The notes: generated by a model from the sequence alone, not told the origin. A stretch of 25,493 nucleotides of DNA from Russula earlei (GCA_025769875.1 JAGFNK010000685.1:1-25493); one strand, 5' to 3'. Counted from the stretch's first letter, positions 9,851-19,375 are shown. Made by a program: numbers and translations.

Positions 9851-10361
9851 TTTAAGATTGGTGAAATCTTAACATGTATCTGAGAAAAATGCAAATGTGC
9901 AACTCAATTGCACACATGCACCAAAAGTGGAACAAGCACATCAGCCACATAGAGAGGCAATGCATTATTTCCGTCGAAGTCCAAAGTTCTTCCACTATAT
10001 GTTTTCATTTCTATCTACTTCTGTTCCCAACTCCAAAAGCTCCTAAAAAACATTCTCCTATTTTATTCACTTGTAAAAACATATAAATTAGCTTCTTATT
10101 GCCTGCAAATGTATCAGCGTTGTGTTCCCTGTTCTCAAAAAACCTCTCGCATGCACTTCAAATAAGTCCCCCTTCTTGTGCTCTACCACCGCTCCATGGT
10201 TTTACATGCATCCCTGACTCTGCACCACGTCAACAGCCCACCGGCCCGTCTTGCCCACTCGCACGTACCCATGGCCTGGGTGTCCTATCTTCACCAAATG
10301 TGTTACGGAAGGGCGGTCCCGGGCGCAAGCCACTGATCTCAACTCGTTCACACACTTCTAG
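9851..10361. other. No confident gene; AT-rich then mixed intergenic
   Basis: The first 240 bp are AT-rich and look non-coding. From about 10090 composition becomes ordinary and an open frame of 145 codons starts at 10099, but its residue pattern is not gene-like and it overlaps the zinc-finger exon in another frame. The stretch just before 10362 ends in TTCTAG, a plausible splice acceptor, so part may be an intron and upstream exon of the broken gene at 10362. Confidence 0.5.
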
Positions 10362-10571
10362 GATCCGAGTTGCATGTGCCCTACCTGCGGAAATACATTC
10401 CACAGCAAACAAGAGCGGGACCGACATATCCGGTGCTATCTTCCCCACTCAATCTACTGCCCATTTACGCTTTGCTCGTGGAGGGGTGATCGTCAACGCA
10501 ACTTCACGGCGCGCTGGAGCAAAAAACACCCAGTAGTCCCTGAGCCGGCTAAAACTCAAATACTGTACTAA
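10362..10571 (+). pseudogene. C2H2-type zinc-finger exon, fragment
   Basis: Following a TTCTAG acceptor-like site at 10356-10361, a frame reads CPTCGNTF, ERDRHIR, YLPHSIYCPF, CSWRGDR and KKHP before stopping at 10569. The arrangement of two Cys-X2/4-Cys pairs with spaced His residues and the YLPH..YCP..CSWRGDR signature match, from memory, a zinc-finger protein family common in agaric genomes. After the TAA the same frame continues with YDQL, which would suit the family, so the stop may be a mutation. The rest of the gene is not contiguous. A possible downstream relative lies at 11911-12564, beyond a minus-strand LTR. Presumed nuclear DNA-binding protein, now broken. Function of the family is not known to me. 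Confidence 0.5.
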
Positions 10572-11167
10572 TACGACCAACTCTTCGGTCACGCATCACA
10601 AGCCCCCTCTGAAGAGAAGAGATACGGCTCAGGTCACAGGTCACAGCCAGTTATGAAGACTGTGACAAAAATCATTAAAAAATTTCCTAAATGGGAATAT
10701 TCATTTATTTATTATAAACAAGTGCCTAAATTCTATCTACTTGTTGTCTGTGTCGCTCACATCATTCGCGACCCAAAATTTGGAGGAATAGAGGATGTTT
10801 GCACACTTCTTATGCTTACCATGTCCTTCTACAGCTTGACTAGCCTGAGTTGTATCAACTACCTCACCATGAACAGACTCCACTGAAGCACACTCTGCAT
10901 CTGCAGTTATAACAAGGCCACCTTCTTCTCTTGGTATGTACAGCTTGTCATCATCATCGCAATCCATAGAGTCGGAGCATTCAAGTTATGTATGCGCGGA
11001 AACGATGTCTGTCATGGGAACTTCGCTGTCATCACCATGAATATCAATAGCACTCTCTTCAAGGTCCTCCATTTGTTCGAGGGAAGTAAGTGTAGGAGGT
11101 GCATGGTGGGGCACACCACCTCGGGAACATGGCTGTGTGATCTCCACCCAAAACGTTGGGGTCCACT
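10572..11167 (-). other. Acidic minus-strand frame beside an LTR, unrecognised
   Basis: On the minus strand, from about 11190 down to 10737, one frame reads acidic peptide (HGDDSEVPM, SMDCDDDDKLYIPREEGG, ESVHGEVVDT) with a single TAA at 10986-10988 that could derive from CAA. It runs out of the LTR-like repeat at 11168, so it may be the internal or gag-side region of that minus-strand element, or a host gene interrupted by it. No domain is recognised. The AT-rich stretch 10640-10740 shows nothing. Confidence 0.25.
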
Positions 11168-11851
11168 GCATAGCGTGCCAGGTCGGGGCCTGGGGAGTTC
11201 GTGGGGCTTGATCCGAGGGTGGGTACGGACAGGGAGGAGCTGAGAGCAAGCAGGGATTGTAGCCGGAACGCGACGCGCATGCGAGAGAGAGAGAGTGTGT
11301 GTGTGTGTGTGTTCTTGAAAGGAAAGCGGGAGATTTTGAGGGAGTCGAGGTGTTCTTTGGCACATGAGAGGGTTAACGCAGATGCAGAAGCTCTTGATTT
11401 GATTCCCTAAGCTACTGTACAGGATGGTAGCTACTTAAATACAAAAGTGCTACTCCAGAGTCCTGATCTTCCTACTGCGAATCCGCGAGCATGAGGCAAT
11501 GATGTCGGGGGCGAGATGCCATGGGCAGCGAGTCCTCGCGTAGCACATTGATGACAACATACGTGCGTCATTCATGTCCGTGCGTGGACATGTGGCGGGC
11601 GAGGACAATGCTTGAGGGACGAGTGGGCTGGAGCCGAGGCGAGTGACGTCGATGGCGATCAACTTGAGACATTGCTGTAGTCTGCTGACATGGGGCAAGG
11701 ACCGCGGCAGGGATGTCATCGAGAGGCGAGTGCATGAGAGAGAAGGAAAGGAAGAGGATATGAAGGGCAAAGGGAGGGTGAACGCGTGGCGAGGGAGGGA
11801 GATGGTACAAGCCAGGTGCGTTTCCTGGCCACCGGGCTCACACACCTTACA
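11168..11851 (-). mobile_element. LTR of a second retrotransposon family, minus strand
   Basis: Read on the minus strand this unit begins TGTAAGGTGTGTGAGCC, has TATTTAAG (plus 11435-11442) as a TATA box, a CACACA microsatellite, and a conserved tail GGATCAA...GCACGC ending TGCA. It is related along its length to 24561-25234 (same order of motifs: GATCCGAGGG, the GT run, AGTCGAGGTGTTCTT, TTAAATACAAAA, GGGCAGCGAG, CCTTACA). Termini are TGTA and TGCA or TACA. Flanking pentamers do not match, so target duplication is not established. Confidence 0.6.
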
Positions 11852-11910
11852 ACTGTAACAAGCTCATGAAGTGTTTTTGATGCCTCACAACTGGGATCTG
11901 GGAGGAAGGC

Positions 11911-12564
11911 TTGATGGACATCTATTGGGATAAAGCTGTTCAGTGCAGTCATGGTTGTAGCTGCATGGTCCTCAAAGCACACAACAAATTTTTCAAGGTT
12001 TTAATGTTCAAATCCCGACTCGCACTCAAGTTGCGTGTCAGACCGCCGCCTGACGTTAGTGCATGTCACATGTTGCCTCTCGGCCCAATCAGGGTCAGGG
12101 CTTTGAAGAGATGTGAGATTTGTCACACGGTTTTTCCCAACTTTGAAGAGTCAGTCGGTCATCGAAATCTGTCACATGTCACAAGCTATGAAGAGTTGGT
12201 CGTATTAGTACAGTATATGACCGAGCAAACTCGTCAACTCGATCGGTCGATCCTCAACGGTGCCTTGACCGTTGAGGATGCGGGATCGATTGCATCGTCA
12301 TTGGTTGAACGTAGAGCGGTCGAGTTGGACAAGGCAGACGTATGGGAAAATGGGTGGGGCCGTAGTTCTGACAATGAGATTCAGAATTTTGACGTGTGCT
12401 GTGACCCCCTTCTCCCCAACCCTTTTTCGATAACAGCGCCTGCGTTTTTTAATTCCCTCACACATTGGACGCGGTATGGACATGTCTTTGCATCTTCAAT
12501 CCGCGACCCAAATCGACTATTATTTTCGGGGGGAAAACAACGACTTGAAGTGGGCTTGATGTGA
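11911..12564 (+). pseudogene. C2H2 zinc-finger protein fragment
   Basis: A 217-codon open frame. Its N-terminal 60 codons look arbitrary, but from about 12100 it becomes gene-like: CEICHTVFPNFEESVGHRNLSH (residues about 69-90) is C-X2-C-X12-H-X4-H, a classical C2H2 finger. The next part, ending GALTVEDAGSIASS, RAVELDK and WENGWGR, resembles the segment that follows the CSWRGDR region in the agaric zinc-finger family seen at 10362. The two pieces may therefore be parts of one gene split by the LTR at 11168-11851, or two decayed paralogues. The real start and any introns are not resolved. The stop is TGA at 12562. Presumed nuclear. Confidence 0.45.
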
Positions 12565-13233
12565 ATTTCGAAGGCGCAGCCACCGCCTGCCAGTTGTCCT
12601 ACTTTTACGCGTCATTACTGTCCGGAGTGTCCTCGGCTCCATTACTATCACCTATGGGGAACTCGCCATTCCACTACCATCTCGCCGATTTCATTTTCCC
12701 CTGTATCTGCTCAAACAACCCCATTTAAAACTTTGTAGTTATACTATTGAGTGCCATTAATGTCATTCTAGCAAAGAAAAATGGAAGTCCATTGAGTGGT
12801 TTTTGAGTAGTATTTTGGCTGGGGGTCACGCCTGCATCACGCCTTCTGTCATGGCGGAGTGCGGAGTTTGATTCCAGCTGGGTGATCACCGTACGCTGAC
12901 TCGGAGGAGTCTGGTCACCACTGCTGTTTTATCCTCTTAATGCCATGTTACAGGTGGTCCAATTGGCCAGCACAAGACCATACGTATGAGCAGCGGCTAC
13001 AGGCAGCTATAACAATGATATATATTGATCTTTTACTTTTACTTGTGTAGCACTGGCCCATGATGTGAGCACTGCGTTCCGTACATAGCAAGTCCTGGAT
13101 TTCACTCAATAATGCTACTCCATTACAACTGTTTTCCCTAGTCCCCAATAAATACATTCATCCCAGGCAGACTTTAATTTGGCATGTGTTACATGTCCGT
13201 TACATGTCCGTTACTTTCGTGACATTTGTGACT
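12565..13233. other. Non-coding interval between inverted-repeat arms
   Basis: No open frame here is convincing. The interval holds the left arm of a 44-bp inverted repeat (12643-12686), an AT-rich stretch (12690-12800), a tRNA-B-box-like string AGTTTGATTCC near 12865, and a short direct repeat TACATGTCCGT near 13189-13211. Confidence 0.5.
12643..12686 (+). repeat. 44-bp perfect inverted repeat, left arm
   Basis: Bases 12643-12686 (TACTATCACC...ATCTCGCC) are the exact reverse complement of 13234-13277. Homology stops abruptly at both ends of each arm. The arms are 547 bp apart. Confidence 0.95.
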
Positions 13234-13277
13234 GGCGAGATGGTAGTGGAATGGCGAGTTCCCCATAGGTGATAGTA
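13234..13277 (-). repeat. 44-bp perfect inverted repeat, right arm
   Basis: Exact reverse complement of 12643-12686. This arm ends within one or two bases of the start of the 1.3-kb repeat copy A, so the repeat border and the arm border coincide. Confidence 0.95.
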
Positions 13278-14557
13278 TTTGTCAGGCCAGGACATCACCG
13301 GCGGTGGTACTCCCACCAATAACCAATAAGATGGACCCCCCTGTGGCACATCCACACCACGTTCATCCAGACTTGGCCACTGAAGATCTGCAAGGAGAGC
13401 GCGTCGTGCACAGACCGAGCACACGTGTTCGTCACGCGTTGGAAACATGCAACGAAACGGGGACCTTTCGCAAGTGATGATCCATGGCGCCGACGTGACG
13501 CGTGCGTGCGTTGAGACGACGACTGCGTCTCTCGCATGCGGTGCCGATGCGGAACTCGATTGGTTTCGGAGACAACCGCGACGCTTCTACGAGGAGAAAT
13601 TGGCCGCCGGGATCAAACCGACGCGGGAACGGGGATCGTCGTCGGGAGGAAAGAATCCGTCGGTTCGTGATGATGCGATCACCTTTCGCTGGTGGCCCTT
13701 CGACCCATTCTGAAACGCGTAGGGGGAAGTGAGATTTTTGCGGGCGCTGGAGAATCGGGATGGGACAACCGCCGGCCATGGGCGAGACTTGTGATGGGCT
13801 CAGAAAGCGAAGAGACTTTCGAGAGGGCATGGGGCTGTCTGGAAGCGTTATACTGGCCGCTGTTGTGGAAGAGCAAGTAAAATATGTTCTCCGTAACCAC
13901 GAATCCAAGATCTCAGAGCTGGAAGGTTGAGGCTGATTGTAATGGTAATGTAGGCGTCGATCTGTAGCAGACGATGTTTGAGCTGAAATTGACAAACCTT
14001 GCCATGGAACAATAGCTCACCAACTCCCTGACCCCAGATTCTACAACCCCCATGCGGCATCAGACACGCCGTCGAACGGTGCCGCAGTCATGTTGAATTC
14101 TCTCTGGGCACACTCTTGAGAGGCGGGCGGAAACGACAGGAGCGGTGGGCATCGGCACACTGCCACCGTCTCCCACCCGTGGCAACTCGGCTTTCGATCT
14201 TGGACTTGGTAGTGGAAACGCCCTTTCCTTTCTGCCTGAGACCCCTTGGTATGAGGATGGGAGGATGGGATGACGCTGTTCTTGCCTTTGGATCGTAATC
14301 GCTCTGAGGGCATGGCAGGGTGTGCATGCTGAAATTGCGGAGGATACACGAGTCAATGCATGGGAGTAGTAGACAGACCATTGCATGAAATCGTGGAGAT
14401 CACCACCCTTCCCAAATTCAGACATGATGTCCGTAAAGCAAAGTCAGGTCAGGGCGACACATGCATCAAGCCCGGAAAGCAGAGATGGAAATTGGAAAAA
14501 GGTCGTGCCTCATCTCCTCAGGAATAAACGTTTCACAGAGAGTTGAGGTCCGAAATA
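13277..14557 (+). repeat. Unclassified 1.3-kb interspersed repeat, copy A (left part)
   Basis: From TATTTGTCAGG onward this segment is closely repeated, in the same orientation, at 19901-21175, with scattered substitutions and small indels. It is interrupted at 14557 by the pogo-like transposon, and the last bases of the repeat resume at 17714 (TATGAGGAGTCACCGCGCGG). Residual coding texture exists on the plus strand, for example MDPPVAHPHHVHPDLATEDL (starting at 13331) and GSVILAAVVEEQVKYVLRN (about 13842-13900), but no frame stays open across the unit in either copy. No terminal repeats, LTR ends or tRNA-like promoter are evident. It could be a non-autonomous transposon or a duplicated gene remnant. 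I do not recognise it. Confidence 0.8.
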
Positions 14558-14597
14558 CTATCTGCGCCCATGTTCGGACAGCGCCCATGTTCGGACA
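14558..14597. repeat. Left terminal inverted repeat of the pogo-like transposon
   Basis: CTATCT followed by two perfect adjacent copies of GCGCCCATGTTCGGACA. Doubled motifs at the ends are likely transposase-binding sites. Confidence 0.93.
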
Positions 14598-14764
14598 GTC
14601 ACGCTCTGTCACCCCAAAAGTTTCAAATCCCGCCAGGTTGCTCTCGGCTTTCACCGGCACGGAGTTGAATACAACATTCTCACGCGCATACGTGCAAGCG
14701 CATTTGGACGCTGCACACTCAAGACTCACTCAATAAACTGATCTCACACATTCTAAGGATCTGA

Positions 14765-14812
14765 TAGTAATTAGATCACCAATGTATATAGTAATTAGAT
14801 CACCAATGTATA
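14765..14812. repeat. 24-bp tandem repeat, two units
   Basis: TAGTAATTAGATCACCAATG plus TATA occurs twice back to back at 14765-14788 and 14789-14812, inside the transposon between its left end and the transposase stop codon. Confidence 0.9.
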
Positions 14813-14851
14813 TACATAGGAATAAGTGATCAAATACAGTCAGAAATCATT

Positions 14852-17317
14852 CTAGAAGGAATATAACCGAGATTGAAAGTTCTGATCTTCAGTGCTGGGA
14901 TAAGGTATGGGATGGTACAGAGGTAAGGGTGCATTATCTGTGGGATATTGTTGTTGGGTATGAGAGGAGGACAGGGTGCAATATGAACTGGAAGATGCAA
15001 GCGTGTTCGGAAGATGTGCAGAGGGATGGAGATTCTGATCTGGAAATGATGATAAGATCTCATTGCCATCTACTCTTGATTGCTCCTCAGGGTGCATTAC
15101 TTCATTGTCCTTCTGAGAGCGAGTTGATTTGTTAAATAGTCCAGAATACCTTGAGTTGATCTGAAGATCGGGGGAAATATTAAAGTGATCCATGATCCAA
15201 GATAACAGTTCCGAGTTGGTGCCCTTATCGGATATGTTGAGGGCTTTTGCAAGCGCACGGAGGTCATCCTTCTTGTAGGATGACAGCCGGCCAATGAACA
15301 CTCTATTATGGGCTTGATATTCCAGATGACGCTCATGTTCTGCATTTTGGGCTTGTTTCTCTTTGGTGGCCTTTTCCTTTTGTAGCTGCTCCTCATCCTC
15401 TTGATCAAATTTAGATCGGAGGTCCCTAGATGTGACAAAGTGTGCTTTGATCTTCTTAGATTCGCGCTCTTTTGATTTCCGACTATTTTCAAGTTGTTCC
15501 TTGACCATATCAAGCTCTTTGTGAATTGAGGTGCAATGGGCATTGGCTGAGAGAATTTCACTAAGGGCCTGACCCAGAGCTTCCTGAGTGGCAAGGAGCT
15601 GCTGCCGAACAGAGTGCAGCTCTGATAAGTGTTCATCTGGGGAGAGCGCAAGATCCTCTTCAAGCAAGATGATCTGCGGATGTCTTGATGCGATAAGATT
15701 GCGATGTGCCGTTTTGGAGCATGTCCTGTTGACTGCTTTGGATTCCAAATCTGCCAGGGCACACATAAATCCTGACAATGGCTTGGCTGCAACATCAGTT
15801 TGATTGAATTCCAGATGCGCTTGATCTGCATTGGGATCAGGATCAGAACCCAGATCAAGACTGGGATCAGGGCTGGAAGATCTGGAACTGGCATCAGATT
15901 GTGATGGGACCCAGTCATCATCGGACAGATCAATGGAATCTGATGATGGGACATATGTTGGAAATGAATCAGGGAGATGTGTGATCGTTGATGAGGCTTG
16001 GCTTGGTGCAAAATCCTCAGGACCAAAGACAGAACGGTTGACTGGATAGAGACCAGCCTTCTTGAAGGCGCTCTTGATTAACCTTTCAGTGAATACCTCC
16101 CGCGTAGCATGAATATACATCGGGATCACTGAATGGCGATCGATCTGGATGCCCTTGATCACGCTTGCACTGCAGATCTCCTGCCATTTACGATCAACTG
16201 AGGCGAAGATAAGGACATCAAGGGGCTGAGTCCTATGTGTTGTCTTTGATGGAAAGCACAGTGTGTGGATCTCAATGTCTTGATCATCAAGAAACTTGTA
16301 GATTATGCGCTTAGCATCTGTGTGTTCATGTGTGCTATGTCCATCCACAGCAAGGACGATCGGCTTTGTGCAATCCACGACGCATGCTGCTGCAAAGGGG
16401 ATAAAGACCTTCTGGAGCCACTGTTGATAGTTCTCTGCATTGGTCCATCCAGCATCTGAGAAATAGAGGCTTGAGTAGTTATCTAATCAGCAATCACAAG
16501 AGGCAGATCCGATGTGGAGTGCGCACCTTCCCCACTCCTCATCGCTTAGATTGCGCAGATCTGGGGTAGAGCCTGATTGAAGACAGAATGATGGCGGAAC
16601 AACTGCCCCAGCAGCTGAGACACATTCTAGGATAGTTACCAGCTCAAGATTATCACTCTTCATGATGAGTTTGGTGTGCTGCAATCTCGGAAAGCAGTAC
16701 TTCCTTCCAGTACTCTTCCAACCCCCACCCATCTGGATACCCTTCTCATCCATGTTCCAGATGTGTTTGGGAGGAATCCCATCAAACTCTGCATGGAGGT
16801 TATCTAGCTGATCAAAGTAATGATTTATGACTGCAGGATTGAAGTGCTTTGCGCGTTTGGGGTCAAGCTTTGAGGGCTTTGCCAGAGATAGATCTGGATG
16901 TCTTGCCAAGAACTTCCTGAGCCATGTTTTCCCAACTGTCTTGCCAGAGATGACAGTTGCGTGCATCTGAATGTCTGCTTTGGATAATGGAATCCCCATT
17001 GAACCACACTGAGCTGCCCATTGTGCAAGCACTTTCTCCTGATCTGGAGCAAGCTTTTGTCTTTTGGCAGCACTAACACTCAGGGTTTGATGGCGACCTT
17101 TGGCCCAATCTGTAAGCGTTGACAATGCGATCTACAGCACTTGTTTGATGAGGCAGAATGGGTAGATCTTAGATTCACTCACTCCCGATGCTCTGGTGGC
17201 TGATCGGAATGAAACATATCTACCAGCACTGAGATCGTCTATAATCTCTTGGATTTGGCCCTCATGCCTTGTTTTATTGTCTTGTTGGTATGCAGACCTC
17301 TTTCTCTGAGCAGGCAT
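14852..17317 (-). CDS. Pogo/Fot1-like DDE transposase, three exons, 785 aa
   Basis: Catalyses cut-and-paste transposition at TA sites. Model: complement(join(14852..16469,16527..17131,17183..17317)). The introns are 51 bp (17132-17182, GTGAGT...TGTAG) and 57 bp (16470-16526, GTGCGC...CTCAAG with CTGAT branch). Both joins keep frame, and spliced residues across the second (EEWG to SLYFSDAGW) fit the DDE_1 fold. Domains: Psq-type helix-turn-helix at residues 10-55, CENP-B-type HTH at about 70-130 (IPLSKADIQ, TWLRKFLARHPDL), DDE domain with D173 (WNMDEKG), D289 (VDGHSTH) and D331 (QPLDV). Beyond about residue 370 lies a long tail: a Ser/Asp/Pro-rich linker, a coiled coil at about 523-627, and a SAP-like motif at about 641-676 (LSSYKKDDLRALAKAL, ELLSWIMDHF). 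The start at ATG 17317 is preferred because HTH homology begins there; an in-frame ATG at 17377 would add 20 residues. No breaks seen. Confidence 0.88.
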
Positions 17318-17477
17318 ATGGTAATAAACAAAATGATGTGATGTGACACAACGTGATACACTAAATTCTGTGTGCACTAGGCCTCCAGAGTGCTAGAGCC
17401 ATCGTGCGTGATAAGATTAACTGCTAATTACCCTTTTTGGCCTAATTGACCATTGAGTGGCGTGCGACTCGCAACCA

Positions 17478-17511
17478 ACTAAGAGCTCCGACTCAGACTA
17501 AGAGCTCCGAC
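17478..17511. repeat. 15-bp direct repeat near the transposon right end
   Basis: ACTAAGAGCTCCGAC occurs at 17478-17492 and 17497-17511, separated by TCAG. It lies about 160 bp upstream of the presumed transposase start and inside the transposon, so it may be a subterminal binding or promoter motif. Confidence 0.8.
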
Positions 17512-17671
17512 AAGGCATCAGCCAGCAAGCGTGACAAACAGCCATTTTTAGATTTTGAAACACAACACGATTTTCATCAAAAAAATTTATTGTGTATGTA
17601 GATAAAAGGTACTATATACAGTATGCAAAGTATTGTAGTGGTTGAGTAAGAGCTACGTGAGAAATTGATGG

Positions 17672-17713
17672 TGTCCGAACATGGGCACTGTCCGAACATG
17701 GGCGCAGGGATAG
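17672..17713. repeat. Right terminal inverted repeat of the pogo-like transposon
   Basis: Two tandem 17-bp motifs (17672-17688 and 17689-17705) in inverted orientation to the left end, then AGGGATAG. One motif copy has GTGCCC for GCGCCC on the complementary reading, a CpG transition. The end carries two more bases than the left end (CTATCCCT against CTATCT). Confidence 0.93.
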
Positions 17714-17737
17714 TATGAGGAGTCACCGCGCGGCAGG
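17714..17737 (+). repeat. Repeat copy A, remnant to the right of the transposon
   Basis: TATGAGGAGTCACCGCGCGGCA matches copy B just after its uninterrupted TA (TATGATGGGAAGCGGAGGTCACCGCGCGACA, 21144-21174) and then diverges, marking the right border of the shared repeat. Confidence 0.7.
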
Positions 17738-17889
17738 GGCAACTTTACACGTGTGCCGCAATCACCTTTGTCCCGGACGCTACTTCCTCACTGGCGAGCT
17801 TTCGCCTGTACGGAGAGTCACCATGCCTGAAGTCAGTAAGTTTCACATAGTCGTTTTCGTCGTCACTCACCGGCTTCGTCCAGCCATTG

Positions 17890-19375
17890 ATGGCTCGTGC
17901 CGCCCGCTCCTCGACTACGATTGGTGGTCCCTCCCAAGTCTCGTCGGAAGCAGGTCCTTATGAACATGGCCAGGGTATGCCTTTTTTTCTCAGTGACCAT
18001 AACGACCACTGACCAGTCTATTTAAGACCGGGTGACAATTAACATGCTCCCCGATGATGTCCTGTTGGAAATATTCCACTTCTGTGTGAATCACCGGAGC
18101 GTGGGGACAAGCGAATGGCATACACTGGTCCACGTGTGTCAAAGATGGCGACATGTCGTGTTTGCATCGCCACGTCGCCTAAACCTGCGACTTGAGTACA
18201 GAGGAAAAAGACCGGTGTCCGAGATACTGGACGTCTGGCCAGTCTTGCCTGTGGTGATTTCATATAGATTCCCCAAGTACTGGAGAAACTTATCCGCAGC
18301 CCTCAAGTCGGAGCATCGCCATCGCATATGTAAAATCATCATATCTTACATTCCAACATCCCATTGTAAACGATTGGCAGCAGCGATGCAGAAACCAATC
18401 TCGGGGCTGACATCTGGGGAGTTGTGGGTAGCACTCAACGGTGCGAACACTGCGATGTCCCTTCCGCCGGGTTCGTTCTTGGGTGGATCCGCTCCACTTC
18501 TGCGAGAACTCGTGTTGTTCAATTGTCCGTTTCCAGGGATTCCCAAACTACTTTTGTCTGCCAATCAACTTGTCCTTCTTCGCCTTATCCATATTCCCGA
18601 TTCTGGTTACATTTCTCCCCAGGATCTGGGCACCGCTCTCTCGGTCATGTCCAGACTTCAATCTTTTTTCCTTGAATTCCAATCCCCTCTATATCCGACA
18701 AGCCGACTTCCACCTCCGCCCACACGCTCTGTCCTCCCCAAACTTACGTTCAAAGGCGTTCACGAGTACTCGGAGGACTTACTGGCCCAAACCGAGGCTC
18801 CCCTTCTTAACGAACTCACCGTCAAATTCTTCATGGACATCGACTTTGTCCTCCCACAACTTCGCCGGTTGATCAGTCAAGCAGAATGGTTCAAGACATG
18901 CGACAGAGCAACTGTGTGCACCTGTGATGAACAAAATCTTCTCAAAATTTACAAAGGCCCACATCAGTCTCCGTACCTCTTTTTGCACGTTATATGCAGC
19001 GAGTTCGATTCGCAGCTTGCATCGCTGGCCCAGGTCCGCAGCTCAATCTTTCCCCTCCTCTCCACTTTGGTACAGCTCGAGATCATGAACAGCGCTATTT
19101 TCACACCACTCTGGAAAGCCACGGAATCTCGATGGCTGGAACTCCTTGCCCCGTTCACTGCTGTGAAGGATTTGCGTTTATGCTATGACTTTGCGCTACC
19201 TATCTGCCAAGCGCTGGAAGAGCTCGCGGAAGAAAGGGTTACGGAGGTCTTACCCGCTCTACATAACATTTTCTTGAGAGGCCTCCGCCCATCAGAATCT
19301 GTTCCGAAATATATTGAGGGATTCGTCGCCGCTCGACGACTCTCTGGTCACTCCGTGGCTGTCCACGGTTGGTGA
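17890..19375 (+). CDS. F-box domain protein, two exons, 477 aa
   Basis: F-box proteins recruit substrates to SCF (Skp1-cullin) ubiquitin ligases; agaric genomes carry large families. Model: join(17890..17974,18027..19375). The 52-bp intron has GTATGC, a CTGAC branch point and TTTAAG. Splicing bypasses the in-frame TAA at 18023 and yields the lead ARAARSSTTIGGPSQVSS before RVTINMLPDDVLLEIFHFC. The F-box is at residues about 34-80 (LPDDVLLEIF, HTLVHVCQRWRHVVF); the rest has leucine-rich, weakly repeated segments (LRELVLFNCPF, LNELTVKFF, LVQLEIMNS) typical of the substrate-binding half, ending at TGA? no stop ambiguity: TGA 19373-19375. An unspliced start at ATG 18044 (443 aa) is the alternative. 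Frame is intact. The start lies 176 bp from the transposon end, so the promoter is short or lies in the transposon. Substrate unknown. Confidence 0.85.

Larger units (their letters stand above)
14558..17713 (-). mobile_element. Pogo/Fot1-like DNA transposon, apparently complete
   Basis: A 3156-bp element with inverted ends CTATC...GATAG flanked by TA (14556-14557 and 17714-17715), inserted in repeat copy A. Copy B shows the unoccupied site with a single TA. Each end carries a 17-bp motif (GCGCCCATGTTCGGACA) twice in direct tandem: 14564-14580 and 14581-14597 on the left, and in inverted orientation 17672-17688 and 17689-17705 on the right. It contains one minus-strand transposase gene with all three catalytic aspartates. 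Intact ends, a TA duplication and an uninterrupted reading frame suggest a fairly recent insertion. Confidence 0.93.

Noticed and set aside
10099..10536. 145-codon open frame on the plus strand
   Set aside because: It overlaps the zinc-finger exon in another frame and has no recognisable pattern.
12810..12885. tRNA- or SINE-like stretch with a B-box-like AGTTTGATTCC and a weak A-box-like TGGCTGGGGGT
   Set aside because: No acceptor stem closes, the anticodon arm does not form a 5-bp stem with a 7-base loop, and no poly-T follows. Likely chance.
13432..14425. Several minus-strand open frames in repeat copy A (and counterparts in copy B)
   Set aside because: Lengths and frames are not conserved between the two copies, so selection on a protein is not supported.
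15097..16026. 309-codon minus-strand frame inside the transposase gene
   Set aside because: It is an alternative-frame shadow of the transposase tail, whose own frame has the catalytic motifs and spliced continuity.
18019..18026. TATTTAAG as a TATA box for the F-box gene
   Set aside because: It lies only about 20 bp from the downstream ATG and fits better as the end of a 52-bp intron that keeps an upstream frame open.
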